Origin: Silurus meridionalis
Taxonomy: Eukaryota; Chordata; Actinopteri; Siluriformes; Siluridae
DNA length: 64,000 nt
Reading direction: 5' to 3'
Assembly: GCF_014805685.1 (NCBI RefSeq)
Contig: NC_060890.1
Coordinates: 16,775,500-16,839,499 of the forward strand
The position numbers were made by a program, and so were the translations under genes. The notes below the pieces were generated by a model that saw nothing but the letters and a program-made list of their open reading frames with translations, did no database searches and had not been told where the DNA came from. Shown one piece after another: positions 63,301 through 64,000 of the stretch; the first letter of the stretch is position 1; each line of letters begins with the position of its first letter.

Positions 63301-64000
63301 CTGTGACTCCGCATTGCATTCATTTATAGAGATGTTTCTGATCTATTATCATTCTTACAAACTCTAGTACATGGTCATATTAAATATGAGTTTTTTATTG
63401 CTCCTGACAGCTATTAGTCTTGCCACTATCAGTATTCTCCCGGTGTTTGAGAGTAAGGTCATTACTGAATGCAAATAAATGTGACAGGAGATAAACCACT
63501 GACCTAAGATAGGATTAGAATATTAAAGAAAGGTCAAATTTACATTTTATCCTCTCTCACTCTCTTCCTTCATCTTCAACTCTGTATAACAACATATTAT
63601 TTTTTTCCCCCCCTTTTCTCAGTGGCTACGCATCACAATCATATTCACAAAGGACACAATTACATGATCAAAGCCTCATCAGATGACTGACATTTGACAC
63701 AAAGGTATTTATTGCTGTAGTGTGTGTGCTGGGTTATACTTAGGAGCTGATTGTGTTTAAACTGAGAAAAAAAATTCAAAAAATATATAAACAAACAAAT
63801 AAATAACAAACAAAAAACAAACATATATAAATAACAGTTATAGCATACCATGATCTTTTCAGAGCTGTGTACTGTATGAAATTTTACACACAGTATTGTT
63901 TTAGGCACAAAATGATAAAACTGTTTAAATCTTCACTTGAGAGACCCTTTAATGTCTAATAGGGTTGGATACATTAGTAGAGGGAACTTGGACCACTTCT

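Noticed and set aside
60306..64000. Search for further cadherin exons or a neighbouring gene
   Set aside because: No frame shows cadherin or other domain blocks, and no convincing exon borders were seen.

Overview
The window is vertebrate genomic DNA, almost certainly from a teleost fish. It has large introns, phase-conserved vertebrate exons, very dense dinucleotide and tetranucleotide microsatellites, Tc1/mariner remnants, tRNA-derived SINE pieces, DIRS tyrosine-recombinase retrotransposons and a BEL/Pao element. I cannot fix the species; an otophysan such as a catfish is only a guess from the repeat types.

The one host gene I can support is a complete coding region for a type II classical cadherin on the minus strand. 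Eleven coding exons lie between 42545 (start codon) and 4566 (stop codon). All have canonical GT/AG junctions in compatible phases, and together they give 2340 nt, or 779 residues. The order is signal peptide, prodomain with a furin site, five EC domains, one membrane span, and a cytoplasmic tail with p120-catenin and beta-catenin binding blocks. From memory of the family the best match is cadherin-10, ahead of CDH6, CDH9 and CDH12. A noncoding first exon is expected upstream; two donor-like sites near 48510 and 48938 are only candidates.

Layout: 2-1922 is the 3' end of a BEL/Pao LTR retrotransposon (integrase plus 3' LTR) cut by the window edge. 1923-4565 is 3' flank and probable 3' UTR. 4566-42545 is the cadherin gene. 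Intron 11 (5057-15661) carries a decayed Tc1 copy split by a SINE, a decayed DIRS element on the minus strand, and a nearly complete DD37E Tc1-like transposon inserted into a TA microsatellite. Introns 4 and 5 carry Tc1 pieces. Intron 2 (31244-42338) carries an L2-like tail, an hAT-like nonautonomous element and a decayed LINE reverse transcriptase. 42546-52390 is upstream flank. 52393-54590 is a second, truncated DIRS copy on the plus strand. 54591-64000 is gene-free and holds an exceptional cluster of microsatellites and a long near-perfect inverted repeat.

I found no CRISPR array, operon or other clearly new gene system. The observations most worth checking are the long hairpin at 57295-57566, the altered calcium-linker residues between EC2 and EC3 of the cadherin, the DD37E transposon, the tandem duplications inside the first DIRS copy, and a diverged two-block duplication around the second DIRS copy.
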